Assembly: GCA_026391675.1 (NCBI GenBank)
Contig: JAPLDQ010000043.1
Location: forward strand, 1 to 64,000
From: Bacteroidota bacterium
Lineage (GTDB): Bacteria; Bacteroidota; Bacteroidia; Bacteroidales; JACABE01
Reading direction: 5' to 3'
DNA length: 64,000 bases
The position numbers and the translations under genes are program-made. Below the pieces are notes generated by a model. That model ran no database searches, had not been told where the DNA came from, and worked only from the letters and a program-made list of their open reading frames with translations. This document shows, in pieces, positions 58,901-64,000 of the stretch; within the stretch, counting starts at the first letter, position 1; every line of letters starts with the position of its first letter.

Positions 58901-60645
58901 GTATGCCAATCAAGAATATACCTTATGCAGAAAACTTTGATAATACTGTAACTGAATGGTTCTCACCAAATACAAATACACTTTGGGAAAAAGGCGTACC
59001 AACGGCTTCAGTTATCAATACAGCACATAGTGCACCTAATGTTTGGGCAACCAAACTTAATGGTAACTATAATAATAATATGTCTGATACTTTGTATACA
59101 CCAATTTTCAATAATTCAGTATTCAAAGCAGATACATTAAAATTCTGGCATTGGGTAGATGCTGAACTGAATAAAGATGGCGGACGTATCGAATTTTCAA
59201 GTGATGGTGGATTAACCTGGGCTGTTTTAGGTCATGTTTCACCTCCTGTGGATACAAGTGCTACTAATTGGTACAATGGCTCAACACAGCCAATGTGGAC
59301 AGGTACAGGTGCAGGATGGCAACAATCTAAATACAGGGTATATAACTTAGCAGGTTTAGGAAATACACTGCAATTCAGATATTTATTTACTTCTGATGCT
59401 GCCAATACCAATAATGGCTGGGCAATTGATGACTTTGAGTTAACGCTTGCACCTATTCCTCAGGATGGAGGTGTTACTGCAATTACTTCTCCAGCATCAA
59501 CAGTATTAGTGGGTGATTTGGTTAATGTAACAATTACAGTTAAAAACTTTGGAACTGATACTTTAACCAATATTCCTGTAAAATATCAGGTAGGAAGTGG
59601 TACTGTTTACTCTGCAACTATTGCCGGTTCTTTAGCTCCTGGTACAACTACAAGCTATACTTTCGCTCAACAATATCAGGTTACGAATACCAGTTTCTCT
59701 ATTTGTGCTTATACTAATATAACTGGTGATATTTATACACAGAATGACCAGACATGTAAAAGTGTTACGGTTAATCCGGCTCAGAATGATGTTGGAATTA
59801 CAGAAATTACTGATCCTTCAGGCTATGTAAGTTCGAATTCACAGGTGCCAATAAAAGTGAAAATTAAAAACTTTGGAACTCAGGCACAGACTTCAATACC
59901 TGTATATTACCAACGTGGATTTCAACCTCCTGTTTCAGCAACCTGGACCGGAAATTTAGCAGCGTTTGATTCAATAATATATACATTCCCTGTTTTAATG
60001 ACAGTACCTATTGGGTCTTCAATCAGTTTATGTGCTTGGACCAGACTGACTAACGATGCTTATTCTCACAATGACAGTGCATGCAAATCAGTAAATATAT
60101 GTCCTGTTGGTGCTGCCGGAACAATAACAGGCCCAACAACAGTAGCAATGACAACTACTCAAACATATAGTATCTCTGTTATTTCAAATGCAATATCATA
60201 TAATTGGGTTATAACTCCTAGTGGTGCAGGTAGTATTGTTAATAATGGTACTTCAGCTAATGTAACCTTTAATATTGGATTTACTGCTGCTGTAATATCT
60301 GTGAATGGTGTAGGTGCAACTTGTTCAGGCAATGCCAGCACGCAGAATATTATTGTTTACGACGGAGTTGATGATATCGATGCTGCTAATTTCTGGTTAT
60401 CACAGAATGTGCCAAATCCTACCAATGGATTAACAAGCATTGAATATTGTTTACCAACTGCAGGTGAAGTAAAATTTGATATTATGAATTTGTTTGGTCA
60501 AAAATTAATATCAAGTGCTGAAAAACATGATGCCGGTAAACACTTGATTAACCTGAATACTAATGATTTGGCTAATGGTGTTTATTATTATACCATCGAA
60601 TTTAAAGGCAAACGTCTGGTTAAAAAAATGGTAGTAAATAAATAA
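46966..60645 (+). CDS. Giant T9SS surface protein with five CARDB plus beta-helix modules (4559 aa)
   Basis: The signal peptide is MRKLFLLLVAVIFSVYLPAQ. Residues about 20-215 are a MAM/anchor-J-like jelly roll (EDFELPSSGDS...RYGWLIDDIKV). An unnamed beta domain at about 320-510 recurs at about 2580-2780. Five modules, each with a TYTIGG/TVGDV-type opening, a PGTY...P rung and an Asn-rich beta-helix, start near residues 620, 1163, 1701, 2899 and 3435. They end in GADEF-like motifs near 1041, 1584, 2130, 3316 and 3865, and CARDB-like modules (SNDASIASF..., NNDAGAYAL...) follow. A second anchor-J jelly roll lies at about 3980-4165. A type A sorting domain occupies 4475-4559 (SQNVPNPTNG...LANGVYYYTI). 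It is exported by T9SS and surface-anchored, and is probably an adhesin or fibre. No catalytic site is evident. A strong terminator follows. Confidence 0.88.
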   Translation: MRKLFLLLVAVIFSVYLPAQTIVAFHEDFELPSSGDSVTSSTDPIGGIQWTQTTTLKNSGTYSDSIKVQTGTTVYLTTNSFSTIGKTKVYLQFAQICKLLFNDGGSVDVSIDGGTTWVGLTPTEYRGTGTLISGGGIYKFSESAYNDWLSGDTLTKPTNAWWKNELFEISTIAANQANVKVRFKFYGSGAAGSTGRYGWLIDDIKVTAANNEIFAPKITFVPPIHKDSVYITGPISISAWVKDSSAIASVNLIYTVNGGSPITLAMTNVSDSLYRADLGSFPYSTVICYSVQAADIYNNVGTLPVAACQQFVITQGNPNILVGTGTLSGATTPIYTTTTTGPYYSYYATILTKSQIASGGTIESIAFNKMDANGYSLNNGVMRVYAKTVADSIAPSTWTAYAAARTSATKIYESTTQNLNVTAGWQTFTCNTGLPFQYSGSDHLLLFVEFYHPGALTGVANFQYATVANQASSFYGAAAVPTTTTLSNKANIKINFETSTQAIDTKVASFTNPGGGTTVIANTSIPVSVKIKNLGTTAITSANVGWAVDGVYQTSVPWSVTTGLLQGYTSSSSLTLGNFNFPLGPHTIKAWTNMPNNLVDQNTANDTLTINIYSCQNLNGIVTVGDVTSTYPTFNDLFTALGNCGINGPLTVKVKTGTYNQQLTIPYISNVSATNTITFQSESGNQADVIFNYTATGTADNWVLKFDGSQYIKVKNMTFKTTGATYGYIAVFANAASYNTIEGCRLEMPTTTTTTVAGVYNASTYNENYNTIKNNTIVNGYYGIYFYGTSSTVKEIGNVFNGNTITGFYYYGIDSYYQDSITMIGNTITNGSNASYAYGIYSYYGSNLTYLKNKIALNATYNYCMYLYYSNNVAGTGLVANNMISQATGTSTTYGMYCYSSNNLNIYNNSVNVTGAYTSNYAFYIYAGSNNNIVNNIFSNTGGGYAYYGSSTTGINISNYNCLYKTGTNLAYWGGAMTTLAALQTASGKDQNSISINPQFIAWNNLHINNSYLFNLAAKGTSLPQVTDDFDGETRSAIPFIGADEFPFPQNDAGIVAITQPPTMLPTLTQDIKVTIQNIGQSPLTSVTLKCLVNGLLLPGATYSNTTGLAQFGVDSLVVATAYTFPAGYSQIKVYTESPNNVPDTYNANDTLYKSVYACTGTLSGNYTIGGTGANYPSVDAAIVSLQCGISGPVVFNINPGTYTGSYVLPNVTGATASNTITFKSANNDSTGVILQYNAAGTADNFILNFNNVSNYIFKGIYLKALNTTNANVITLAGTLSNISIQNSILEGTQSTNTDDNQVLIRCSALTQITGFNLLSNRMNYGRMAINFTSTNASTAVVMKYNYMFNQSQRPMNLAKIDALDFGNNNLFSDATKTSNGGIFTNALTGAFKFYNNTLINLGGVRVWEGWTYGGTTAGSEALVYNNYLYGGSATLSYVYDGGGAVNNIKFYHNTYVGNTTNTVINFNNYYGANANITFKNNILYSNGKLVNYTAQPTAPFVTDYNDYYSTGATWATFWATTATNLATVKTASAQESHSVSVNPQFVSVADYHITNYALKGLANPVPEVTTDIDGQARSLTAPDMGCDELMVYSNDASIASFGSGTICPGNTNIVVKLKNFGSNAITTVNVNWSINGVVQTPVAYTGSLVTLADSNIFLGTYNFLSMTPYNLKFWSSSPNGTNDGNTANDTLSFNNMYTGLAGGTYTVGDVTSDFLDVTAAVNFISSNGICGPVVFNIKPGTYTGRYTIPSILGSSAVNTVTFKSLNNDSTSVILTATATGTADNWIIKLSGAKYITLKNLKFTPLSTTYANAILVNNTSKFNTIVGNYLVSTAVASGFDVSLIRIDDNNSSDNVITGNHTVGGGSGILIRGSSTTARIDRILISKNIIEGYAQWGIRSEYANSPVIDSNVMTSNVSLIEKHGVSLSYNYDTIVVSRNTIYLTNYTNLRGIDMGNCTSTATTKSLLKNNFITLNGATGSTNTYGIRLYPLTTYCRVLNNSINVVGTNLTDTRGINPAGTSTNIEVINNNVVCNYYPSFYENTVVTYADYNNYYSTTSIYAYNNGTSNLTYASQALLNAATLKDTNTLSMDPQFTSFTDLHTNNISLYAMGKPLAQVTNDIDNQPRAAIPCIGADEFTVLPNDAKLRAVYTLGSLPKTAGSPHNVKAIVKNVGSTVLTNVVATLNISGSNSFTNTKTIASMIIGRQDTITFDPFTPTNFGTNNVTVTLNTDSDTTNNQLSYYQNVTDTVFGYADTTKAATNFGFGTAAGKMYAKYYVNTTKIMHSISAFITKDNTIGKQVYAVVLNSNGVAVDSSSVKTLAASDTNTWVTFNLLNPPATSTGNNYFYAGIAQIANASAFNPVGSQKETPARGNAYFTSALNGSSLTDRQDIGRLMINVNFGAPTNKDAAMISINSPNTNCGLSTEQVNVIIQNKGLDTIYGGQNVLSVNYGLRFNGNLINVVSQAVTDTIIPSATKNITFNVPLNVVTNMVDSNYHLLAWVKLTNDPFASNDTLYKDFTAKYTPNAPVANNVSVAYGYPATLTAVSNDTINWYHQAVGGTKLAAGASYTTPYLYASDTLWAEAITKFAVNAPVGTGTVVNTTTSYPCPYGQFYTGSKEQYLITKAELNAIGIFAGPISSIGFDVVSVPGAALVNYTIKIAHTNLAALTTSYITGLTQVYTIASLMPTTGWNVYNFSTPFVWNGIDNIVIENCFDNYAGASNYTTNAVVNQSTTSFVSATNYRSDGGGVCPTATATYTFSQRPNMKIAYNKDGCSSARTKVVVTVAAPPANEVGMVAFTSPTGPVPSNTTTPIKVKVKNTGLLPLTSVKVNYVVNSVLQPQYSWTNTTTPLQHDSIMELTIGSFNLPGGLDTIIAWTSNPNNVTDPYPLNDTAKIFFSTCMSGNYTIGVGKNFPTFTAALTAVTMAGVCGNTVFLADSGLYEERLFLNPIPGVGPNAKVTFTSAMGDSTKVTLHYTLSSAAAWAMKFIGSSYITFTKMKLSISNSNTWGRIMELAPNANHIEISNCIIEGMQGTTNNYSLIYMGGTGINYNTIKNNVMLNGYQVIYNYGASGNLNKMNTISNNNLIDFYYYGIYNYYQDSLTCIGNTIQNISSSSYAYAFYSAYCSNFNYQKNKINVNATYNYPMYLYYSNNTSGTGLVANNFISQSVGTSTTYGMYVYYSNNLNIYYNSVNITGAYTSNYAFYIYAGSNNNIVNNIFSNTGGGYAYYASSTTGVNTSNYNDLYATGTTLGYWGAACTNLAAFQTASGREQNSLSVNPNFFSLTDLHMVNFLIDKKGTPVTGVTDDIDGDVRNATLPDIGADEFNLPNNDAGAYALISPVNPATAGIQAIKVSIKDWGVLNLTSAIINWSVNGVTQIPFTWTGNLVSGALDSVVVGNYNLVAGQTCFKFWTTLPNGVADQLTINDTINTCITVCNGALNGTYTIGGVSANYQNFNGAVQAMQMCGISGPVTFNVAPGTYTEQFAIGAITGSSATNTVTFKSANGDSTSVVLGFNFTVTNNNYVVQFNAGAQYITIKGITIRQTNTSSGRVINFTGSPSNITIANNRIEMPFNSAGTTAGIVTLSSDFGNDNKILNNNISTGYNGIVAQGSATVPALRTLIKGNIISGYYYYGIQCTYLNSPVIDSNTVISTVSGSGQRVGIYMSSVTDSMKVTRNSIILSNSTNTNGIQLETFTGTATSKGLVANNFVSILNGASYTYALRLYPAINYVIIAHNSIYVNGTSTTDTRGINVVAGGNVEVYNNNVVSKYFPTLYEGNLAPISGSNYNNFYSLSGTYAYYNGTSILTYPTLAALNAVIHMDTNSVSVDPDFYSTTNLHVYTSAVNNLAKPLSYVTNDIDGQPRSATTPDIGADEYSPLQFDLATTVFLEPGLAYMQAGGNINVKAIIKNYGADSVANFNVVCKFGNAAPVNFLHTNYLLANKQDTITFTNLPVVAGPSVIKVYTDLTTDLNHNNDTIKMNYFGMPIKNIPYAENFDNTVTEWFSPNTNTLWEKGVPTASVINTAHSAPNVWATKLNGNYNNNMSDTLYTPIFNNSVFKADTLKFWHWVDAELNKDGGRIEFSSDGGLTWAVLGHVSPPVDTSATNWYNGSTQPMWTGTGAGWQQSKYRVYNLAGLGNTLQFRYLFTSDAANTNNGWAIDDFELTLAPIPQDGGVTAITSPASTVLVGDLVNVTITVKNFGTDTLTNIPVKYQVGSGTVYSATIAGSLAPGTTTSYTFAQQYQVTNTSFSICAYTNITGDIYTQNDQTCKSVTVNPAQNDVGITEITDPSGYVSSNSQVPIKVKIKNFGTQAQTSIPVYYQRGFQPPVSATWTGNLAAFDSIIYTFPVLMTVPIGSSISLCAWTRLTNDAYSHNDSACKSVNICPVGAAGTITGPTTVAMTTTQTYSISVISNAISYNWVITPSGAGSIVNNGTSANVTFNIGFTAAVISVNGVGATCSGNASTQNIIVYDGVDDIDAANFWLSQNVPNPTNGLTSIEYCLPTAGEVKFDIMNLFGQKLISSAEKHDAGKHLINLNTNDLANGVYYYTIEFKGKRLVKKMVVNK
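49384..49965 (+). repeat. Intragenic repeat copy A (582 bases, 194 codons)
   Basis: This stretch of beta-helix module 1 aligns without net gaps to 56218-56799 in module 4. Shared runs include SNNNIVNNIFSNTGGGYAY and GAYTSNYAFYIYAGS. At DNA level long identical tracts are broken mainly by third-position changes. Confidence 0.8.
56218..56799 (+). repeat. Intragenic repeat copy B (582 bases, 194 codons)
   Basis: This is the counterpart of 49384-49965, in beta-helix module 4, of exactly equal length. It is far closer to copy A than modules 2, 3 and 5 are to either. Confidence 0.8.
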
Positions 60646-60664
60646 ATTAAAGCTTAGATTTTGT

Positions 60665-60701
60665 AAAAAGGGACTGTTTTAAAATTAACAGTCCCTTTTT
60701 T
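60665..60701 (+). terminator. Terminator after the giant surface-protein gene
   Basis: A perfect 14-base-pair stem has arms AAAAAGGGACTGTT and AACAGTCCCTTTTT with an 8-base loop and trailing T, 19 bases beyond the stop codon. Confidence 0.9.
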
Positions 60702-60807
60702 GTTAAAAAGCTAATTTCTAACTAACTTTTAACTTTTTATTCTTGTCTAAATGATATTATTAGCATATTTTTTTGTAATATTGTAATGAATTAAAACTAT
60801 TTAAATT

Positions 60808-63015
60808 ATGAAAAATCTAAGACCTAAATTTATCATATTAAATAAAGTTTTAATGATATTAACTTTGGCCGGATTAATATTTATTTCAACTTTAAATTTA
60901 AGGGCTCAACAATACAACATTGCCGGAACAGCTGTTGCAATGACCACTCCGGGATGTTATCAATTAACAAATACCACCAGTCAGGCGGGTGCAGTGTGGA
61001 ATATTTTTAAAATTAATCTGAATCTGTCTTTTGATATCACATTATCCCTGAATTTTGGTAACAGAAATGTTATACATTATGTTCCTGCTACCTGTGGGGC
61101 TGATGGAATGTCTTTTGTTTTACAGCCACTCAGTGCCGGTGTTTTTGGTGCAGGTTCCGGTGTTGGTTTTCATGGGATTAACCCATCAGTGGGTGTAGTA
61201 ATGGATACTTATGTTGATAATCCAACAGATCCGGCATATCAGCATATTTCAATAAGTAAAAATGGAGACGAATTGCATGCTACAACCAATGAACTGGTTC
61301 CACCAACATCTGCAGTGGGTTTTCCAGCCAATATTACCGACGGATTAGATCATTTATTCCGCTTTACATGGACACCATCCGGTCTGGGCAATGGAACAAT
61401 AAATGTTTATTTTGGTACTTCTACTGTTTTGCCAACAATTCCTACACTTACTTATACCGGTAATTTAGTAAATACAATTTTTGCCGGAGATCCTCATGTA
61501 TATTGGGGCGTAAGTGGTTCTACCGGTGGATGCTGGAATGTACAGACTGTTTGTATGACTACAGTTTCTAACTTTTTATCAGATACTACTATTTGCGAAG
61601 GCTCTCCGGTTGGATTTACAAATAACAGCATAAGCGGATTGCCAATTACTAATTATTCCTGGCATTTTGGTGATGGAGATTCATCTAATCTGCAAAGTCC
61701 AACCCATACCTATACTACTGCCGGTACATATAATGTTACACTTTATATTATGAATTCAGGTGGATTTTCTTCTACAATGACACATTCAATTATTGTAAAT
61801 CCTTTGCCAAATATTAATATTAATGATACAAGTATTTGTTTTGGTGATACTGCGGTATTAAATGCGAGCGGAGCAACATATTATCAATGGAATAACGGAC
61901 TTTCTCCTTTTGCTGTTCAACATGTTGCACCACTGACAACAACTACTTATACAGTAAAAGGTACGAGTATTCATGGCTGTATTAAAAGAGATACTTCCAT
62001 TGTAACAGTATATCCAAAACCAGTAATCAGCTTAACACCTGATACCTCTATTTGTAAAGGTGATTCTATAAAATTGGTAGCAAGTGGTGCTGTTTCATAT
62101 TTATGGAGTACAACTCAAACATCATCATCAATATTTGTATCACCGGTTATAAATACTGTTTATCTTCTTGCAGCAACAGATAATTTAGGATGTACACTTG
62201 ATACAACTGTTAATGTTAAGATTTACACTGACCCGCAGATATCTTTTACAGTTATTCCTTATCCCGCTGAAGGTTGTGCTCCTGTGAGTGTTAGCTTTTC
62301 TGATCAGACATTTCCAGCTATACAAACATGGTTATGGAATTTTGGGGACGGAAATACCAGTACTAATCAGAATCCAACACATAATTATGTTACAGCCGGT
62401 GATTTTGATGTCAGTTTAAAAGTTGTAACTACAGATGGTTGTAAAGGTGATTTAACTATACCGGCTTTTGTAAAAGTATTTGACGATCCTGTTGCTGCTT
62501 TTAATACCAATGGTTTGCAATTTTCACTTTCAAATCCGGTTGTGAATTTTAACAGTACAACTTCTTCACCAAGTGTAAACAGTTGGCACTGGGATTTTGG
62601 AGATCCTGTTTTAACGGATGATACCAGTAGTATTCAGAATCCAAGTTATATTTACCAGAATCAAGGCGTATTTCCTGTTTGGTTATTTGTAAAAACTATT
62701 CATGGTTGTTCTGATTCTATATCTTTATATATTACTGTAGTAAAAGATTCCCTGGTGTTTCCTAATTTTATTACACCTAATGGAGATGGACTAAATGATT
62801 TTCTTGATATCCAGAATTTAGAAAATTTGCTAAGCAATGTTTTGACTATATATAACCGCTGGGGAAAGAAAGTTTATCAAAAAGAAAATTATATTCCAAA
62901 AATAGACCGATGGGATGGTGATGGTCTTGCTGATGGAACATATTATTATATTTTAACTTATAAAGGAATTTTAAAAAATGGTGAATATCGAAGTTCTTTA
63001 ACAATAATGAGATAA
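60808..63015 (+). CDS. Surface protein with L-type lectin, PKD repeats and type B (gliding-associated) sorting domain (735 aa)
   Basis: A long signal region runs to LNLRAQQ (about residue 35). Residues about 36-250 are a legume/L-type lectin-like jelly roll (ADGMSFVLQP, SVGVVMDTYVDNP, DGLDHLFRFTW), suggesting glycan binding. A PKD domain follows at about 275-340 (YSWHFGDGD), then two Ig-like modules (SICFGDTAVLNASG, SICKGDSIKLVASG). Two more PKD domains lie near 508 (WLWNFGDGN) and 594 (WHWDFGDP). The last 85 residues (FPNFITPNGDGLNDF...YNRWGKKVY...ADGTYYYIL) are the gliding-motility-associated C-terminal domain, a type B T9SS signal. This differs from the type A signals of its neighbours. 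It is probably displayed on the cell surface as an adhesin. Confidence 0.9.
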   Translation: MKNLRPKFIILNKVLMILTLAGLIFISTLNLRAQQYNIAGTAVAMTTPGCYQLTNTTSQAGAVWNIFKINLNLSFDITLSLNFGNRNVIHYVPATCGADGMSFVLQPLSAGVFGAGSGVGFHGINPSVGVVMDTYVDNPTDPAYQHISISKNGDELHATTNELVPPTSAVGFPANITDGLDHLFRFTWTPSGLGNGTINVYFGTSTVLPTIPTLTYTGNLVNTIFAGDPHVYWGVSGSTGGCWNVQTVCMTTVSNFLSDTTICEGSPVGFTNNSISGLPITNYSWHFGDGDSSNLQSPTHTYTTAGTYNVTLYIMNSGGFSSTMTHSIIVNPLPNININDTSICFGDTAVLNASGATYYQWNNGLSPFAVQHVAPLTTTTYTVKGTSIHGCIKRDTSIVTVYPKPVISLTPDTSICKGDSIKLVASGAVSYLWSTTQTSSSIFVSPVINTVYLLAATDNLGCTLDTTVNVKIYTDPQISFTVIPYPAEGCAPVSVSFSDQTFPAIQTWLWNFGDGNTSTNQNPTHNYVTAGDFDVSLKVVTTDGCKGDLTIPAFVKVFDDPVAAFNTNGLQFSLSNPVVNFNSTTSSPSVNSWHWDFGDPVLTDDTSSIQNPSYIYQNQGVFPVWLFVKTIHGCSDSISLYITVVKDSLVFPNFITPNGDGLNDFLDIQNLENLLSNVLTIYNRWGKKVYQKENYIPKIDRWDGDGLADGTYYYILTYKGILKNGEYRSSLTIMR

Positions 63016-63142
63016 TTTAAATACAAATAATTTAGTAATAAATTTTTATGAAATAGCCATACGAATAAAATTCCTACTATCTGACTATGATATGTTATGG
63101 CGTATTCCTTTTGACAAATAAAAAAATTAAAATTAATTACAT

Positions 63143-64000
63143 ATGAAAAAAGTTTACTTAAAATTTAGTTTTATTCTGTTAATCCTCTGCTTTTGTGGCA
63201 TCAACAACTTAAAGTCGCAAACAAATCAGTATTTATCTTTCGATGGTACAGATGATTGGGTAAGTGTGCCCAATGCTTCTTCAATGGTAGTGAATTCAAA
63301 TGCTATGTCAATGACAGGATGGTTTTTTGATAATAATCTGAATTATGGTCAAGGTATGATGGGTTTCAGAACAGGAACAGAATCTTTTTATCTGATATCC
63401 CTGAATAGTGGTCAGATTGAAGCACGTTTTATTAATTCTTCAAATGTAACATCACAGCCAACTATACCTACTGGTACTATAATTCCTAATGTATGGCAAC
63501 ATTACGCCTTTGTTTATGATGGCACACATACATATTTTTATTTAAATGGAAACTTAGTAGGGAGTGCAACTGCATCCGGAGTTTTAACTATCGGTACAAC
63601 TCCTTTTGCCATTGGTAAAAGTCCGCTCGGTACATTCAACTTTTATTACAATGGTAGAATAGATGAAGTTTCATTGTGGAATAAAGCATTAACTCAAACG
63701 GATGTTCAGGATATTATGCAAAATGAAATCAATACTGCTGCTAACCCTACCGGTTTATTGTTGTATTACAAATTTAATCAGGGGGTTCCTGGTGGCAATA
63801 ATACAGGTATTACTAAACTTCATACTGAAGTTAATACCCCGCTTTATGATGGTGATTTAACCAATTTTGCTTTAACAGGTACAAGTTCTAATTTTAACGG
63901 AACTTTTAATTCCCATTTTCAGGCAATTTCTTTTCCTCCTTTGCCAACAAAACTAACAACATCACCTCCTTTTGCTTTACATGCTTCAGCATCTTCAGGT
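63143..64000 (+). CDS. Secreted LamG-domain surface protein, partial (C-terminus outside window)
   Basis: The frame is open from the ATG at 63143 to the window end, 286 codons. The N-terminus MKKVYLKFSFILLILCFCGI and the following LKSQ give a signal peptide. Residues about 28-215 are a LamG/concanavalin-like jelly roll (YLSFDGTDDWVSVPNA, WQHYAFVYDGTHTYFYLNG, RIDEVSLWNKALTQTDVQ). The end, PPFALHASASSG, looks like the start of an Ig-like/MBG repeat. A sorting domain is expected beyond the edge. It is probably an adhesin or glycan-binding surface protein, and the third rightward surface gene in a row. Confidence 0.85.
   Translation, partial: MKKVYLKFSFILLILCFCGINNLKSQTNQYLSFDGTDDWVSVPNASSMVVNSNAMSMTGWFFDNNLNYGQGMMGFRTGTESFYLISLNSGQIEARFINSSNVTSQPTIPTGTIIPNVWQHYAFVYDGTHTYFYLNGNLVGSATASGVLTIGTTPFAIGKSPLGTFNFYYNGRIDEVSLWNKALTQTDVQDIMQNEINTAANPTGLLLYYKFNQGVPGGNNTGITKLHTEVNTPLYDGDLTNFALTGTSSNFNGTFNSHFQAISFPPLPTKLTTSPPFALHASASSG

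Overview
The window looks like a chromosomal segment of a low-GC, free-living or gut-type member of the Bacteroidota. Many exported proteins carry signal peptides ending in AQ/GQ. Type IX secretion (T9SS) C-terminal sorting domains of both the 'PNP...G.Y' type A and the 'gliding-motility' type B are present. Candidate promoters follow the Bacteroidota TAnnTTTG -7 consensus, and Shine-Dalgarno sequences are essentially absent. I cannot name the genus. No rRNA, tRNA, CRISPR array, transposase or phage gene was recognised.

Left part (1-17.6 kb). Two leftward cell-surface genes (one cut by the window edge) share CARDB-like and Ig-like modules. Next comes a sugar block: an exported GH89 alpha-N-acetylglucosaminidase converges on a NagB-PIG-L fusion, which would feed the released GlcNAc into glycolysis. 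Beside it are a tandem class II aldolase, a FucP-type sugar/H+ symporter, and the fused B12-dependent acyl-CoA mutase IcmF.

Centre-left (17.8-25.2 kb). Three rightward exported proteins form an apparent operon: a TPR protein with a very long MORN/YwqK-like repeat array, a DUF3857-transglutaminase with an intact Cys-His-Asp triad, and a paralogue that has lost the triad. This is the best candidate here for an undescribed system. Its promoter shares a perfect inverted repeat (ATTGTTA-N6-TAACAAT, just downstream of the -7 box) with the promoter of the Rh-type ammonium channel gene 25 kb away.

Centre (25.3-32.9 kb). An eight-gene efflux operon runs TetR, TolC, HlyD-type lipoprotein, DUF2147, two ABC ATPases and two ABC-2 permeases, the plan of the E. 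coli ybhGFSR locus. A palindromic operator lies in the tetR promoter, and nearly every wide intergenic gap holds a different short tandem-repeat array.

Centre-right (32.9-46.4 kb). Three leftward tandem T9SS paralogues share a CxxCxYSRDNN motif and related terminators. They are followed by a fused DppD-DppF-type ATPase, a C69 dipeptidase, the Rh-type channel (rightward) and cysD-cysN for sulfate activation (leftward).

Right part (46.5-64 kb). A 4559-residue T9SS giant is built from five CARDB plus parallel beta-helix modules on a roughly 540-residue period. Then come an L-type-lectin/PKD protein with a type B sorting domain and a LamG protein cut by the window edge. All functional statements are by family recognition from the translated sequence. 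No searches were run.
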